NCBI GenBank assembly: GCA_046306335.1 | Contig: JBKDXM010000150.1 | Location: 62,001 to 126,000 of the forward strand | Length of the DNA stretch: 64,000 nucleotides | Source: UBA2386 sp046306335 | GTDB lineage: Bacteria > Planctomycetota > UBA1135 > UBA2386 | Reading direction: 5' to 3' | Shown: positions 15,514 through 25,800 of the stretch, one piece after another | Position numbering within the stretch: position 1 is the stretch's first letter | Layout: each line of letters opens with the position of its first letter | The notes under the pieces: generated by a model | Seen by the model: the letters and a program-made list of their open reading frames with translations, nothing else | Told to the model about the DNA's origin: nothing | The model's database searches: none | Position numbers and translations under genes: made by a program

Positions 15514-16572
15514 ATGCTGAAACCGGTCGAATGGATGTTGCGCGGCTTCTCGGTCGATCTGGGCATCGACCTCGGCACCGCGAACACGTTGGTGTTCGTT
15601 CGTGACAAGGGCATCGTCCTCGACGAGCCGTCCGTCGTCGCCGTGCGCAAGGGTTCGAGCGAGGTGCTGCTCGACGGCATGGCCGTCGGCGACGCCGCGC
15701 TCGAGTACCTCGGCCGCACGCCGCCCGGCATCCAGGCGATCCGGCCGATGAAGAGCGGCGTCATCGCCGACTTCGAGATCACCGAGAAGATGCTGCGCTA
15801 CTTCATGACGAAGGCGTGCGGCGGCAGGAAGTGGGTCAAGCCGCGTCTCGTCATCGCCGTGCCGTGGGGCATCACGATGGTCGAGAAGCGCGCCGTCATC
15901 GGCAGCGCCGAGCGCGCCGGCGCGCGGCGGGTGTTCCTCGTCGACGAGCCGACCGCGGCGGCGATCGGCGCCGGCCTGCCGGTGCACGAGCCGCGCGGCT
16001 CGATGATCGTCGACATCGGCGGCGGCACCAGCGAGGTCGCCGTCATCTCGCTGGCGAACGTCGTCATGGCCGAGTGCCTGCGCGTCGCCGGCGACGACTT
16101 CAACGACGCGATCACGCAGTACATCCGCAACAAGTACAACCTGCTGATCGGCGAGATCACGGCCGAGCGCCTGAAGATCGCGGCCGGCAGCTGCCTGCCG
16201 ATGGAGGACGAGATCGAGGTCGAGGTGCGCGGCCGCGACAGCCTCGTCAACCTGCCGCGCCGCGCGGTCATCACCTCGGCCGACGTGCGCGAAGCGCTGC
16301 AGGAACCGGTGCGCAAGGTCATCGGCGCGATCAAGTCGGTGCTCGAGCGCACGCCGCCGGAACTTGCGGCCGACCTCGTCGACTCGGGCATCACCCTGTG
16401 CGGCGGCGGTTCGCTGCTGCGCGGCCTGCCCGAGCTGATCTCGCGCGAGACCGACCTCGACGTGCGCGTCGCCGAACGGCCGCTGGAGGCCGTCGCGCGC
16501 GGCACCGGCATCTTCCTGGAGAACCTGGAGCTGTACTCGCAGTTCCTCGAAGGCGGCGAAGACCTCGCCTGA
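15514..16572 (+). CDS. mreB: Rod shape-determining actin homologue MreB
   Basis: 352 residues. Bacterial actin that forms membrane-associated filaments and positions the elongation machinery. Phosphate-1 motif DLGIDLGTANTLVFV, phosphate-2 motif MIVDIGGGTSEVAVISL, and adenosine motif TLCGGGSLLRGLPELI are intact. The N-terminus (VEWMLRGFSVD) has the amphipathic, hydrophobic character used for membrane binding. Upstream in-frame codons extend the frame, but homology begins at this ATG. It leads an operon with mreC, mreD, mrdA and rodA. Its presence supports a peptidoglycan wall, notable if the organism is a planctomycete. Confidence 0.97.
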   Translation: MLKPVEWMLRGFSVDLGIDLGTANTLVFVRDKGIVLDEPSVVAVRKGSSEVLLDGMAVGDAALEYLGRTPPGIQAIRPMKSGVIADFEITEKMLRYFMTKACGGRKWVKPRLVIAVPWGITMVEKRAVIGSAERAGARRVFLVDEPTAAAIGAGLPVHEPRGSMIVDIGGGTSEVAVISLANVVMAECLRVAGDDFNDAITQYIRNKYNLLIGEITAERLKIAAGSCLPMEDEIEVEVRGRDSLVNLPRRAVITSADVREALQEPVRKVIGAIKSVLERTPPELAADLVDSGITLCGGGSLLRGLPELISRETDLDVRVAERPLEAVARGTGIFLENLELYSQFLEGGEDLA

Positions 16573-16639
16573 CCGTTTCCGTCCGTCGGCACGGCGACCC
16601 AGCAGATGCCGCGCCCGCCGCGTTAGCGACGCTCGCGCC

Positions 16640-18001
16640 ATGGCGAAGAAGTCCTCCGCGTTCCCCGTCGGGCTCTACGGCGCGCTGCTGGTGGCGCTGT
16701 GCGCGCTGACCCTGCCCGGCGCCTTCCAGCCGGTCGAACGCGCCCTGCTCGGCGCTGTCGCCCGCATCAGCCGCGCCGCGGCCGCGCTGGCCGGCGAGCC
16801 GGTCGGAGCCACGGCCGCGGCCACGGCCGTCGACGACCAGCGCAGCGCGCGCTCGGCGGACGTGGTGCACCGCGTCGCGTCGCACCACGTCGCCGGCGCG
16901 CCGGCCGAGCTGGCCGCCCGCCATGGTCCGGTGCATTGCCGCGTGCTCGCCGTCGGCGGCCGCGGCGGCGGTGGCGGCGCGCCCTGCGAACTGCGGCTCG
17001 ACCGCACCTACGCCGACCTCGCCGACGGCCTGCCGTTCGTCACGCAAGGGGAGTGCTTCGTCGGCTACCTGGCGCAACCCGGCGGCGCGGGCGCGCCCGA
17101 CGACGTCGTCAGCGACCTCGCGCGCGTGCTGTTGCCCAATCATCCCCTGGCACTGCCGCTGCACGCCGAGGTGGAACTCGCCGCGACGAGCCGACTGCGC
17201 GTCGTCGTCCGTCCTGCCGCCGCCGCCGATCCCGCGCCGGTGCGGGTCGACCTCTGGGACGATCCCTACGCGGCGGCGCGCATGGACCGCGCGCTGCTCC
17301 CCGTGCGCACGCGCGCCGTGGCCGGCTCGGCGTCGCCCGTGCCGGGCGGTCTGCGCCTTGGCACGACGCGCATCTGGGGCTACGCGCGCACCGGCGACGA
17401 CGAAGCGCTGACGCTGGGCGTCTTCGTCGCGCCGGAGCCGAGGGCGTCGGCGCTCAGCCACGTCGTGGCGTGGCGACGCGACGCCGCCGGGGCCGGCGCC
17501 GAACCGGCGCTCGCCGCCGAGTTCGCGCCGGGCGTCGTTCGCCAACTGCCCGGCATGGCCGGGGGGCGCTTCCTGCTGGTCGCCGACGGCGAGGTGCCCG
17601 ATGGCGCGGCCGTCGTGTGCGCTGGCGCCCTGCTCGGCGTCGCCAAGCCGCTGGCCTTCGGCTCGGGTCTCGTCACCGCCTTCGCGGTGTCACGGCAACC
17701 GTGGACCTTCCTGCTGGCGCCGGACGGCGGCGACGCGCCGCCGATCGAACTGCGCGGCGCCGTCGTGCGCGCTGCGGGCGGACAGGCGTGGGTGCGCGTG
17801 CTGGGCGACCATCTGGCGGCCTCGCCGCTGCCGGCGACCGGCGAGTTGTTCACCGGTTCGAACGGCATGCACTGCCCGGCCGGGCTCTCGATCGGCCGCT
17901 GCCAAGCGGACCCGCAGGACCTCAACCAGCTCGTCATCACCTTGCCGGCGCTGCATGGCCTGGCGGCGGCGCGCTGGTGCGCCAAGGGGCGGCGGTCATG
18001 A
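16640..18001 (+). CDS. mreC: Divergent MreC-like rod shape protein
   Basis: 453 residues. One N-terminal transmembrane helix (GLYGALLVALCALTLPGAF) and a large periplasmic region match MreC topology: a scaffold between cytoplasmic MreB and the periplasmic synthases. Sequence conservation is low; the assignment rests on topology, on the C-terminal double beta-barrel-like strands, and on position between mreB and mreD. It is longer than typical MreC (about 280-370 aa), with extra Ala-rich segments and little of the usual N-terminal coiled coil. The stop overlaps the mreD ATG by four bases. Confidence 0.7.
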   Translation: MAKKSSAFPVGLYGALLVALCALTLPGAFQPVERALLGAVARISRAAAALAGEPVGATAAATAVDDQRSARSADVVHRVASHHVAGAPAELAARHGPVHCRVLAVGGRGGGGGAPCELRLDRTYADLADGLPFVTQGECFVGYLAQPGGAGAPDDVVSDLARVLLPNHPLALPLHAEVELAATSRLRVVVRPAAAADPAPVRVDLWDDPYAAARMDRALLPVRTRAVAGSASPVPGGLRLGTTRIWGYARTGDDEALTLGVFVAPEPRASALSHVVAWRRDAAGAGAEPALAAEFAPGVVRQLPGMAGGRFLLVADGEVPDGAAVVCAGALLGVAKPLAFGSGLVTAFAVSRQPWTFLLAPDGGDAPPIELRGAVVRAAGGQAWVRVLGDHLAASPLPATGELFTGSNGMHCPAGLSIGRCQADPQDLNQLVITLPALHGLAAARWCAKGRRS

Positions 18002-18477
18002 CTCGCTGGGTCGCATGGTTCCTGCTCGCGCCGCAGGCGTATCTCGTGGCCGGAGTCTGGCGCGACTGCGGGCTGCCCGCCTTCGACGTGGGCGTCCTGT
18101 GGTGCCTCTTCCTCGCGTTCTTCGCCGAGCGCCGGGCGCTGCCGTGGCTGCTGCTCGGCGTCGCGCTCGGCCGCGCGTTGGTCGACGACGCGTCGCTGGC
18201 GCTGCAGGTGCTCGTGCTCGGCGTTCCGGTGGCCGCAATGCTGCCGTTGCGGCTGCTGCTGCACGGCCAGCGCTGGCCGCAGCTCGCGTTGGCCGCTGCC
18301 GGCGTCGCGCTGACGCTGCCGCGCCTCGCCGGATTGCTCGGCGGCTGGTTTGCGCAGCCGTCGGCGAGCGCGCAGTCCGATTGGCTGGTCGTCCTGTGGA
18401 CGGCGGTCTTCGCCCCGCCGCTGCTGGCGTTGGCGCGCCGATTGCCGCCGTGCCGCGGCTTCGTGGAGGCAGCTTGA
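17998..18477 (+). CDS. mreD: MreD-like rod shape membrane protein
   Basis: 159 residues, about five hydrophobic segments with short loops, the topology and length of MreD. Sequence motifs are weak (LWCLFLAFFAERRALPW, LQVLVLGVPVAAML). Identity comes from overlapping with mreC (ATGA) and with the following mrdA (TTGA). It would lie in the inner membrane as part of the MreBCD-PBP2-RodA elongasome. Confidence 0.72.
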   Translation: MTRWVAWFLLAPQAYLVAGVWRDCGLPAFDVGVLWCLFLAFFAERRALPWLLLGVALGRALVDDASLALQVLVLGVPVAAMLPLRLLLHGQRWPQLALAAAGVALTLPRLAGLLGGWFAQPSASAQSDWLVVLWTAVFAPPLLALARRLPPCRGFVEAA

Positions 18478-20822
18478 GCGACGCCGCCAATCCGACCTCG
18501 ACACGCGCGCGCATCGGCGTCCTCGGCGCGGTCTTCGGACTCGCGTTCGTCGTGCTCGCCGTGCACCTCTGGAACGTGATGGTGGCCGACCACGTCACGT
18601 GGTCGCGCCGCAGCGTCGAGAACCGCTGGGCCTTCCACTCCGTGCCCGCCCGCCGCGGCGCCATCTACGACCGCAGCGGCGCGCTGTTGGCGGTCGACGA
18701 AGCGACGACCGAGCTGACTCTGCTCTACGCGCGCTTCCGCCTGCGGCATCCGGTCGGCGCGGCGGTGCACGGCGCGACCAAGTGGGCGGGTTGCCTGCCG
18801 CAGCAGGCGGGCCTGGTCTACGACTACGGCACGGGCGCGCTCGGTCCGGCGGACGCCGTGCGCGACCTGCTGGCGATGCCGGCCGCGGTGCTGCGGCCCC
18901 GCGTGCTGCCGCGGCAGCTGGCGAGCGAGCTCGCCTCGGCCACCGCGACCGTGCTCGCGCATTGCTCCGGCCAGACCCGCGCGCGCGTGTTCACGGCCCT
19001 GCGACAGGCGGCGATGGCCGACGACGGCCGCTGCGTCGGCGACGTGCTCGCCATGCCGCGGGCCGACGTGCTCGCCCGCTTCGACCGGCTGTGGCGGGAA
19101 CTGCGCGAACTCGATGCGCGCCTGCTCCGATCCGCGGCGACGCAGCCGGGCCGCCCGCTCGGGGCCGACGATCGCAGCGGCCTGATCGCGACCCTCGAAG
19201 CCCTGCGGCCGCGCAGCCTCGCCGGCGAGCGCGTCCGGTGGGAGGAGCCCGACCCGGCCGATCCGTCGAAGACCGTCGAGAAGAAGGGCAGCAAGGTCGA
19301 GGACGTGCGCGTGGTGTTCGCGACGCGCGTGCCGTTCGACCTCGCCGCCGAGTTGCGCGTCGACGCCCGCAGCCAAGCGGGCATCGACGTGCAGCCGACG
19401 TTGGCGCGCCGCCGGGCAGTGGCGGAGGACTCGGCCCTCGCGGCCCTGCTCGGCGTCGTCGATCGCATCGACCGCACCGTGCCGAGCAAGGAGTGGCTCG
19501 ACACGCTCGTCGACGCGCGCCTGCCCGACGAGTGGCTCACCGACGTCGAGTTGCCGGCCGAACTCGACGCCGATGGCGGCCGCGAACGCCTCGTCCTGGC
19601 GTCGGTCGACCACTACAAGCGCGAGGCCCTGCTGCGCGAACGGCGCGGCCTATCGGGCATCGAACGCGAGTTCAACGGCACGCTGACCGGGCGGCTCGGC
19701 GTGCGCTTCGCGGCGCACGACAGCCGCCGCCGCGAGCAGCAGTTGCTGGAACACCTCCAGGTCGAAGCCGGCGGCGACGTGCGGCTGACGCTCGACCTGT
19801 CACTGCAGCGCGTCGCCGAGTCCGCGGCGCGCACGGCGCACCGCCGGCAGGCGTTCGGCGACGCCCTGGATCGCGTCCGCACCGAGGCGGCCCTGGTCGT
19901 CGTCGACGCGCGCACGGGCGACGTGCTTGCCTATGCCGGCGCGCCGGTCAGCACGCCGTGGGCGCGCAACCTCGCTGGCATCGAGTGGATCGGCAACGGC
20001 TCGGTCGGCTCGCTCGCCAAGCCGTTCCTGCTGGTCGAGCAGTTGAAGGCCGAGGCGATGGGGTGGACGCACCGGCCCTTGGCCGGCTTCGAGGCCTGCA
20101 ACGGTCGCAACTGCGGCGGGCACGCGCACTGGGACGGCGGCAAGGACCCGGTCGAGGCGCTGGCCGAGTCGTGCAACTCCTTCTACTACCAGTCCGGCAT
20201 CGGCCTCGGCGAAGACGGCGTGGCGCGCGCGCTGCGGCGGTTCGGTCTCGCGCCGGCGGCGGCCGGCGATCCGTACGCCGCCTGCTGGCAGCCGGCGGTC
20301 GCCGGCATCCCGGCGCCGGCGCCGGTCCGCGACGTCGAGCGCACGGCGCTGCCGCAGCGCGCGGTCGGCTACGGTCTGCAGGCTTCGCCGCTGCACGTCG
20401 CCCGCGCCTATGCCGGCCTCGCCACCGGCTGGCTCCCGACGCTCGGGGTGACGCCCGGCGCTCGACCGCGCGTGCCGCTCGACGACGTCGTGGGCGAGGT
20501 CGCCCTGGTCGAGCGCGGACTGCGCGCGTGCGTGCAGACCGGCACCGCGCGGCGGCTGCGCCGCCTCGACGAACTCGGCGTCTGCGGCAAGACCGGCACC
20601 GCCGAGGTCGGCCGCGGCGGTGAGAACAACGCCTGGTTCGCCGGCTACCTGCCGCCGCTCGGCGACGAGGGCGTGCAGATGTGCTTCTGCGCCGTCGTGT
20701 ACTGGGTGCAGGACGCGGTCCACGGCGGCGAGGCAGCCGGCCAGCTGGTCGTCGACTTCCTCGCTGCCGTCGAGCAGGACCCGGCCCTGCGCCGGCGGTT
20801 CCTGGCGGAGGTCGGCCGATGA
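18474..20822 (+). CDS. mrdA: Penicillin-binding protein 2, elongation transpeptidase
   Basis: 782 residues from a TTG start that overlaps the mreD stop. Class B PBP that cross-links peptidoglycan in lateral wall growth. An N-terminal membrane helix (IGVLGAVFGLAFVVLAVHL) precedes RRGAIYDRSGALLA, typical of the dimerisation domain. The transpeptidase motifs are SxxK as SLAK (Ser513-Lys516), SxN as SCN (566-568) and KTG (706-708, CGKTGTAEVG). It is longer than common PBP2 (about 600-650 aa) because of an inserted, poorly conserved region at about residues 90-290 containing charged stretches such as EEPDPADPSKTVEKKG. The stop overlaps the rodA ATG. Confidence 0.92.
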   Translation: MSDAANPTSTRARIGVLGAVFGLAFVVLAVHLWNVMVADHVTWSRRSVENRWAFHSVPARRGAIYDRSGALLAVDEATTELTLLYARFRLRHPVGAAVHGATKWAGCLPQQAGLVYDYGTGALGPADAVRDLLAMPAAVLRPRVLPRQLASELASATATVLAHCSGQTRARVFTALRQAAMADDGRCVGDVLAMPRADVLARFDRLWRELRELDARLLRSAATQPGRPLGADDRSGLIATLEALRPRSLAGERVRWEEPDPADPSKTVEKKGSKVEDVRVVFATRVPFDLAAELRVDARSQAGIDVQPTLARRRAVAEDSALAALLGVVDRIDRTVPSKEWLDTLVDARLPDEWLTDVELPAELDADGGRERLVLASVDHYKREALLRERRGLSGIEREFNGTLTGRLGVRFAAHDSRRREQQLLEHLQVEAGGDVRLTLDLSLQRVAESAARTAHRRQAFGDALDRVRTEAALVVVDARTGDVLAYAGAPVSTPWARNLAGIEWIGNGSVGSLAKPFLLVEQLKAEAMGWTHRPLAGFEACNGRNCGGHAHWDGGKDPVEALAESCNSFYYQSGIGLGEDGVARALRRFGLAPAAAGDPYAACWQPAVAGIPAPAPVRDVERTALPQRAVGYGLQASPLHVARAYAGLATGWLPTLGVTPGARPRVPLDDVVGEVALVERGLRACVQTGTARRLRRLDELGVCGKTGTAEVGRGGENNAWFAGYLPPLGDEGVQMCFCAVVYWVQDAVHGGEAAGQLVVDFLAAVEQDPALRRRFLAEVGR

Positions 20823-21997
20823 CGGACTTCCCGCTGTCGTCCGGCAAGCGCCGGCTCGACGTGCTCGGTGACGTCGATGGCTGGCTCGTGCTGGTCACCG
20901 CGGCGTTGTGCCTCTGCGGCATCGTCTTCATCGGTTCGGCGACGCGCGACGACCCGGTCTTCCACGAGCAACAGGCGCGTCAGGCCTTGTTCGTCGCCTG
21001 CGGCTTCGGCATCGGCTTCTTCGTGCTGCTGCCGCACTACGTGCACGTCCTGCGCGGCGCGTGGCTCTGCTACGGCGTCGTGGTCCTGGCCTTGTTGGGG
21101 CTGCCCTACTTCGCGCCGGAGATCAACGGCGCCCGCCGCTGGTACGCGCTGCCGGGCTTCTCGGTGCAGCCGAGCGAGTTCGCCAAGCTCGCCGTCGTGC
21201 TGGCGCTCGCGGCGCTGCTGCGCTTCAAGGCCCGCGCGCGCACCTTCGACGGCCTGTTCGTGCCGATGCTCGTCGCGGGCGTGCCCGCCCTGCTGGTGCT
21301 GCGGCAGCCCGACCTCGGCAGCTCGCTGGTCTTCGGGCCGGTGCTGCTGGCGATGTGCTACGCCGCCGGCGCGTCGGCGCGCAGCATCCTGCTCGTCGTC
21401 CTGTTCGGACTCGGCGTCGCCGCCATTGCGTACGTCGAACTGCTGCACACGTACCAGCGGGACCGGGTCGACGTGTGGCTCGACCATTGGCGCTGGGACG
21501 AAACGAACCTGGGCACCTTCGACGTGCGCGAGAAGCTGCGCGGCGACGGCTTCCAGCCGTGGCAGGCGCTCATCGCGCTCGGCGGTGGCGGTCTCTACGG
21601 CGCCGGCCTGGGCCACGGTCCGCAGAACCGCTTCGACTTCCTGCCGTACCGCAGCGAGGACTACTTGTTCGCGGTCGTCGGCGAGGAGGTCGGCTGGCTC
21701 GGCGCCATGGCCGTGCTGGGCCTCGTCGCCGCGCTCGTCACCATGCTGTTGGCGACCGCGATGCGCACCCGCGAACGCTTCGGGCGGCTCGTCTGCGTCG
21801 GCGTCGCGACGTGGCTCGGCACGCAGTCGCTGATCCACGTCGCCGTCTGCGGTTGGCTGGTGCCAGCCACCGGCCTGCCGATGCCGTTCCTCAGCTACGG
21901 CGGCAGTTCCGCCCTCAGCGCGCTGCTCGGCGTCGCCGTGTGCGTCAACATCGGCGCCCGCCGCGAGCCGGTGCTCGCCGGCGACGGCTTCACCTGA
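20819..21997 (+). CDS. rodA: SEDS-family peptidoglycan glycosyltransferase RodA
   Basis: 392 residues, about ten transmembrane helices. RodA polymerises glycan strands from lipid II together with PBP2. Conserved family blocks: NGARRWYALPGFSVQPSEFAKLA, VLRQPDLGSSLVF (with the catalytic Asp), GLYGAGLGHGPQNRFDFLPYRSEDYLFAVVGEE (shown in part as GHGPQNRFDFLP), and GLPMPFLSYGGSS. It is the last gene of the rod operon and is coupled to mrdA by a four-base overlap. RodA is preferred to FtsW because of the mrdA partner and absence of division genes. It ends 23 bases from the convergent Gln-rich gene. Confidence 0.94.
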   Translation: MTDFPLSSGKRRLDVLGDVDGWLVLVTAALCLCGIVFIGSATRDDPVFHEQQARQALFVACGFGIGFFVLLPHYVHVLRGAWLCYGVVVLALLGLPYFAPEINGARRWYALPGFSVQPSEFAKLAVVLALAALLRFKARARTFDGLFVPMLVAGVPALLVLRQPDLGSSLVFGPVLLAMCYAAGASARSILLVVLFGLGVAAIAYVELLHTYQRDRVDVWLDHWRWDETNLGTFDVREKLRGDGFQPWQALIALGGGGLYGAGLGHGPQNRFDFLPYRSEDYLFAVVGEEVGWLGAMAVLGLVAALVTMLLATAMRTRERFGRLVCVGVATWLGTQSLIHVAVCGWLVPATGLPMPFLSYGGSSALSALLGVAVCVNIGARREPVLAGDGFT

Positions 21998-22020
21998 GCG
22001 CCGTCAGCGTCGCGCGCAGC

Positions 22021-22863
22021 TCACCTGCCGCCGCCGCTGCCGCCCGCGCCGCTGCCGCCCGCGCCGCCGGCCTGCTTCTGCTTCAGGTAGGCCTCCCAGT
22101 ACTTGCGGAACTTCTCGGGCACGTCCGGGGGGCGGCTGCCGCGGTTCTTCAGGAAGTTCATGTACGGCTGTAGGTCGCCCCAACTGCCGTCGCCCGTGCC
22201 CTGTGACGCTGGCCCGGTGCCGCCGTCGTCGGGTTTGCCGCCGGGTCGGTTCTGGCCGCCGTCCTTGGCCTCCTGGCCGCCCTCCGGCTTGCCGTCCTGG
22301 GGCTGGCCCTGCGGCTGCTGGCCTCCCGGCTGTTCGCCGGGTTGCGGCTGTTGCTGGCCTTGCTGCTGGCCGGGCTGCTGACCGGGCTGTGGTTGCTCCG
22401 GTTGGCCTTCCTGGCCGTCGCGCTTGCGTTGGTCGACGAGGTCGGGCGTCTGGTTCTCGCGGCGGTTGCGCTGCTGGCCCTGCTGCTGGCCCTGCTGCTG
22501 CTGTTGTTGCCGTTGTTGCTGTTGCTGCTGTTGTTGCGGGTCCTGGGACGGGTCCGACTGTTCGTCGGGCGAGCCGCTGCCGCCCTGGCTCTTCATCTTG
22601 TTGAGCTTGTCGATCAACTCGTCGATGCCGCCTTCGACGGCCTCGCTCTGCCGTCCGGCCTGCTGCAACAGTTCCTTGGGCTTGGCCCGTTCCTGGCCCT
22701 TGCGGCCGGACTCGAGCAGCAGCCGGTCGATCTCCTGCAGCTGCGTGTCGATGCGGCGCGCGATCTCCTGGATCTCGCGCATCGCCTCGGGGTCCTGCGC
22801 GCGGGCGAACGTCGCCGGCAGGGTCGCTGCCAGCAGCGCCAACGTGATGCGGATCGGGTGCAT
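22021..22863 (-). CDS. Exported Gln/Gly-rich low-complexity protein
   Basis: 280 residues. A signal peptide (residues 1-22, ITLALLAATLPATFARAQ) is followed by a short helical region (24-85, EIARRIDTQLQEIDRLLLESG) and then about 130 residues dominated by Gln, Gly and Pro with runs of up to eight Gln. A compact motif-bearing segment follows: WGDLQPYMNFLKNRGSRPPD and VPEKFRKYWEAYLKQ. The tail is Gly-rich. The C-terminal PxxFRxYWExYLK segment resembles that found in proteins ending MoxR/vWA clusters in planctomycetes, but I cannot name a family. It is the last gene of the long minus-strand operon, five bases after the coiled-coil gene. The start is the ATG at 22863, where the signal peptide begins. 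Confidence 0.72.
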   Translation of the reverse strand: MHPIRITLALLAATLPATFARAQDPEAMREIQEIARRIDTQLQEIDRLLLESGRKGQERAKPKELLQQAGRQSEAVEGGIDELIDKLNKMKSQGGSGSPDEQSDPSQDPQQQQQQQQRQQQQQQGQQQGQQRNRRENQTPDLVDQRKRDGQEGQPEQPQPGQQPGQQQGQQQPQPGEQPGGQQPQGQPQDGKPEGGQEAKDGGQNRPGGKPDDGGTGPASQGTGDGSWGDLQPYMNFLKNRGSRPPDVPEKFRKYWEAYLKQKQAGGAGGSGAGGSGGGR

Positions 22864-22868
22864 GGTCT

Positions 22869-25800
22869 TCAGCGGCCGCGGCCGCCCTCGGGTTCCTGGC
22901 CTTCCTGCTGCTGCATCTGCTGCATCGTCTCCTCGACGCCGGCCTTGATCTGCTGGAACAGCTTGGTGATCTCGCCGTGCCGGTGGGCGAGGCGTTCGAT
23001 GAGCGCGGTCTCGGCCTCGCTGATGGTGGCGTCGCCGCGGGCCTCGACCAGCGTGCGCAGGTTGTCGGTGGCGGTCCGCGTGTCGACGCCGAGCTTCTTG
23101 AGCATCTCCAGCTCGGCGATCAGCGAGACCAGCTTCTTGCGCTGCTGGTTGAAGCGGTTGCGGCCGCGGTCCTGTTGCTGTTGTTGCTGCTGTTGTTGCT
23201 CGTTGCGCTCCTGTTCGCGGCGCTGGCGCTCGCGTTCGAGCGCGGCGAGCAGGTCCTCGGTCCGGCGCTCGACGTCGCCCTGCAGCATCGTGGTGAACGA
23301 GCCGACGTCGGGGCGCCTGCCCGCGAGCCGGCGCGCGACCTCGCGCAGGTCGTCGACGTTGGCCTTGAGCACTGCCTGGTAGACGAGGTTGCCCTCCTCG
23401 GTCAGTGCCTGCACCAGGGCCGCGAGCTTGCCGGCGAGGTCCTGCTCCTCCTCGCCGAGCTGGTTGGCCTTGCTGCGCATCGCGCGCGACAGGCCGTCCG
23501 CCGTCGCCGACTTCGCCGCCTCGGCGGTCTGCGCGGTGATCGGCCGCTGGCGCTCCAGGAACGTCGTCAGCTCGTCGGCCATGCGGAAGAGCAGTTCCTC
23601 CTGCCGCAGGTCCTGGTAGCGATCCTCTTCCTGCTCCAGTTCCTTCGCTGCCTCGTCGAGCTTCTGGCGGGCCTCCTCCTGGCGCTGCTGCGCCTCCTCC
23701 ATCTCGCCCTGCTCCATCGCGCGACGGGCGCGATCGGCGGCGTCCGCGGCCTGCTGCGCCTTGCGTTCGGCGGCCTGCGCCTGTCGCTGCTTGAGCTGCT
23801 CGGCGAGGCGGACGATGTCCTCCTGCAGCTGCCGCTGCTGCGCGGCTTCCTGCTGCACGCGTTCGCGCTTGGCCGCGTCGACGGGGCGGTTGCGGTCGAG
23901 CGCCGTCATCGCCTGCTGCAACTCCTCGGCGGCCGCCTGCTGTTCGGCCGCCGCGCTCGCCTGCTGGCCCTGCTGCAGGCGCTCGCCGGCGCGCTGCATG
24001 CGGTCCATGGCCTGCTGGACCTGCTGGGCGGCCTTGTCGCGCTGCTCGTTGGTGATCGCGCCCTCGCTCGCTGCCTGTTGCATCTGCTGGCGCGCGGCGT
24101 CGGCCTGCTGCCGCAGTTCCTCTTGGCGTGCGGCGGCTTGCTGCATGTCGGGCGTGCTGTTGGCGCTCGCCTGCTCCAACGCCTGTTGCAGCGCCTGCTC
24201 CGCCTGCTGCAGCGCCTGCCGTGAGCGCGCCGCCGCCTGTTCGCGCCGCTGCGCCTCGTTCGGTTGCGGCTGGCCCTGTTGCGGTTGGCCCTGTTGCGGC
24301 TGGCCCTGCGGACCCTGTCCCGGTTGCGCTTGGCCTTGCCGGCCTTGCTGCCCTTGCGGTGCCTGGCCCTGCGGCGACGGCGCGGACTCGGGCGAGCCGG
24401 TCGGCGGCTCGCTGACGTCGCGCAGCGCCGATTCGGCGGCTTGCAGCAAGTCGCTGGCCTGCTGCTCGGCGGCCTCCGCGTTGGGCGCGTTGCGCAGTTC
24501 CTGGCCGGCGGCGCGCGCTTCGGCCGCCATGCGGGCCGCGTTCAGGTCGGCGTCGGGGTTCTGTTGCTGCTGACGCGCCCGCGCCCGATCGAGGGCGGCC
24601 AGCGCCTGCTCGGTCGTCTGTTGCGCCTTCGGCAGGTCGCCGGCGGCGGCCGCCGTGGCGGCCTCCGCGAGGCGCTGCTGGGCTTCGGCGACCGCGGCGG
24701 CGGGGGAGGCCTCCGGCGCGGTCGCCGGCGTCTCGCCGGTGCGCATGCGGTCGGCGAGGCGCTCGGCGCCCTGCTGCAGCTTGCCGGCGGCGTCGGCGTT
24801 GCGGCGCGCGGCCTCGGCGGCGCGCGCGGCCCCGACCTCGGCGCCCTTCTGGCCGAGTTCCTGCAGGCGCGTGCGCTCGGCCTCGGTGGCGCCGTTGCCG
24901 GCGGCGCGCAGCGACTCCTTGAGCGCGGTCCACTCCGGATCGCGGGCCTTGCCCTCCGACGTGCCGCCGCGGCGCGGCGCCTGTTGCAGCTTCGCTTCCA
25001 GCGCGTCGCGGGCGCGTTCGACGGCGGCCTGGTCGGAGCCGGCGGCTTGCTGCTGCAACTCGCCGGCAGCGGCGCCGAGGTCGAGTTGCCGCTGCTGGTC
25101 GCGCAGTTCGGCCTGCAGTTCGCGGGTGCGCTCCGCCAGTTCGCCGAGGTCGAACTCGCGCGCCTTGGCCTCGCCGCGGCGGCCGGCCTTCTCGTCGGCG
25201 AGGCCCTGCTCGAGGCGCGCCTGGTCGCGCAGAAGTTCGCGGACGCGCTGCAGCCCGCTCTCCAAGAAGGGCCGTCGCGTGCCGGCCTGCCGGGAGTTGG
25301 CGTCCGCCTCGCGGCGCTCGGCGTCGCGCAGCTGCTGCAGCGCGTCGAGCAGCCGCTGTTCGCCCGGCGACGGCGGCGATTGCATCGCCTCGGCGGTGCG
25401 ATCGCGCAGCGCCCGCTGGCGCTCCTCCAGTTCCCGCGCCGAGCGCGCCTGCTCGGCGACCTGCGCGAGGTCGGCGTCGAGGCTCGCCATCGACTTGCGT
25501 TCGAGCAGGATGTCGATCAGGCGTTCGAGGTCGGTGACGACTTCCTTCTGCTTGCGCAGCGCCTCGGCGTAGGCGCTGGCGGCGATGTCGTCGCGGATGC
25601 CGGCGACTTCACGCAGCATGCCCGATCGTTCCAGGTGTGCGACGCCCTCCTGCAGCAGCTTGACCTGCTCGGGCTTCTGTTCGCGCTCGTAGCGCTGCTG
25701 CAGGCGCTGCATCATCCCGTGCAGTCGCTCGGCCTTGCGCAGGATCTCTTCCTGGTCGCGGCGCAGCCGCTCCATGGCTTCCGGGTCCTGCTGCGCCGGG

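Noticed and set aside
22342..24573. Leu- and Cys-rich plus-strand frames that look like membrane proteins
   Set aside because: They are the reverse reading of CAG/CTG-rich codons of the Gln-rich coiled-coil genes; the opposite strand has signal peptides and operon spacing.
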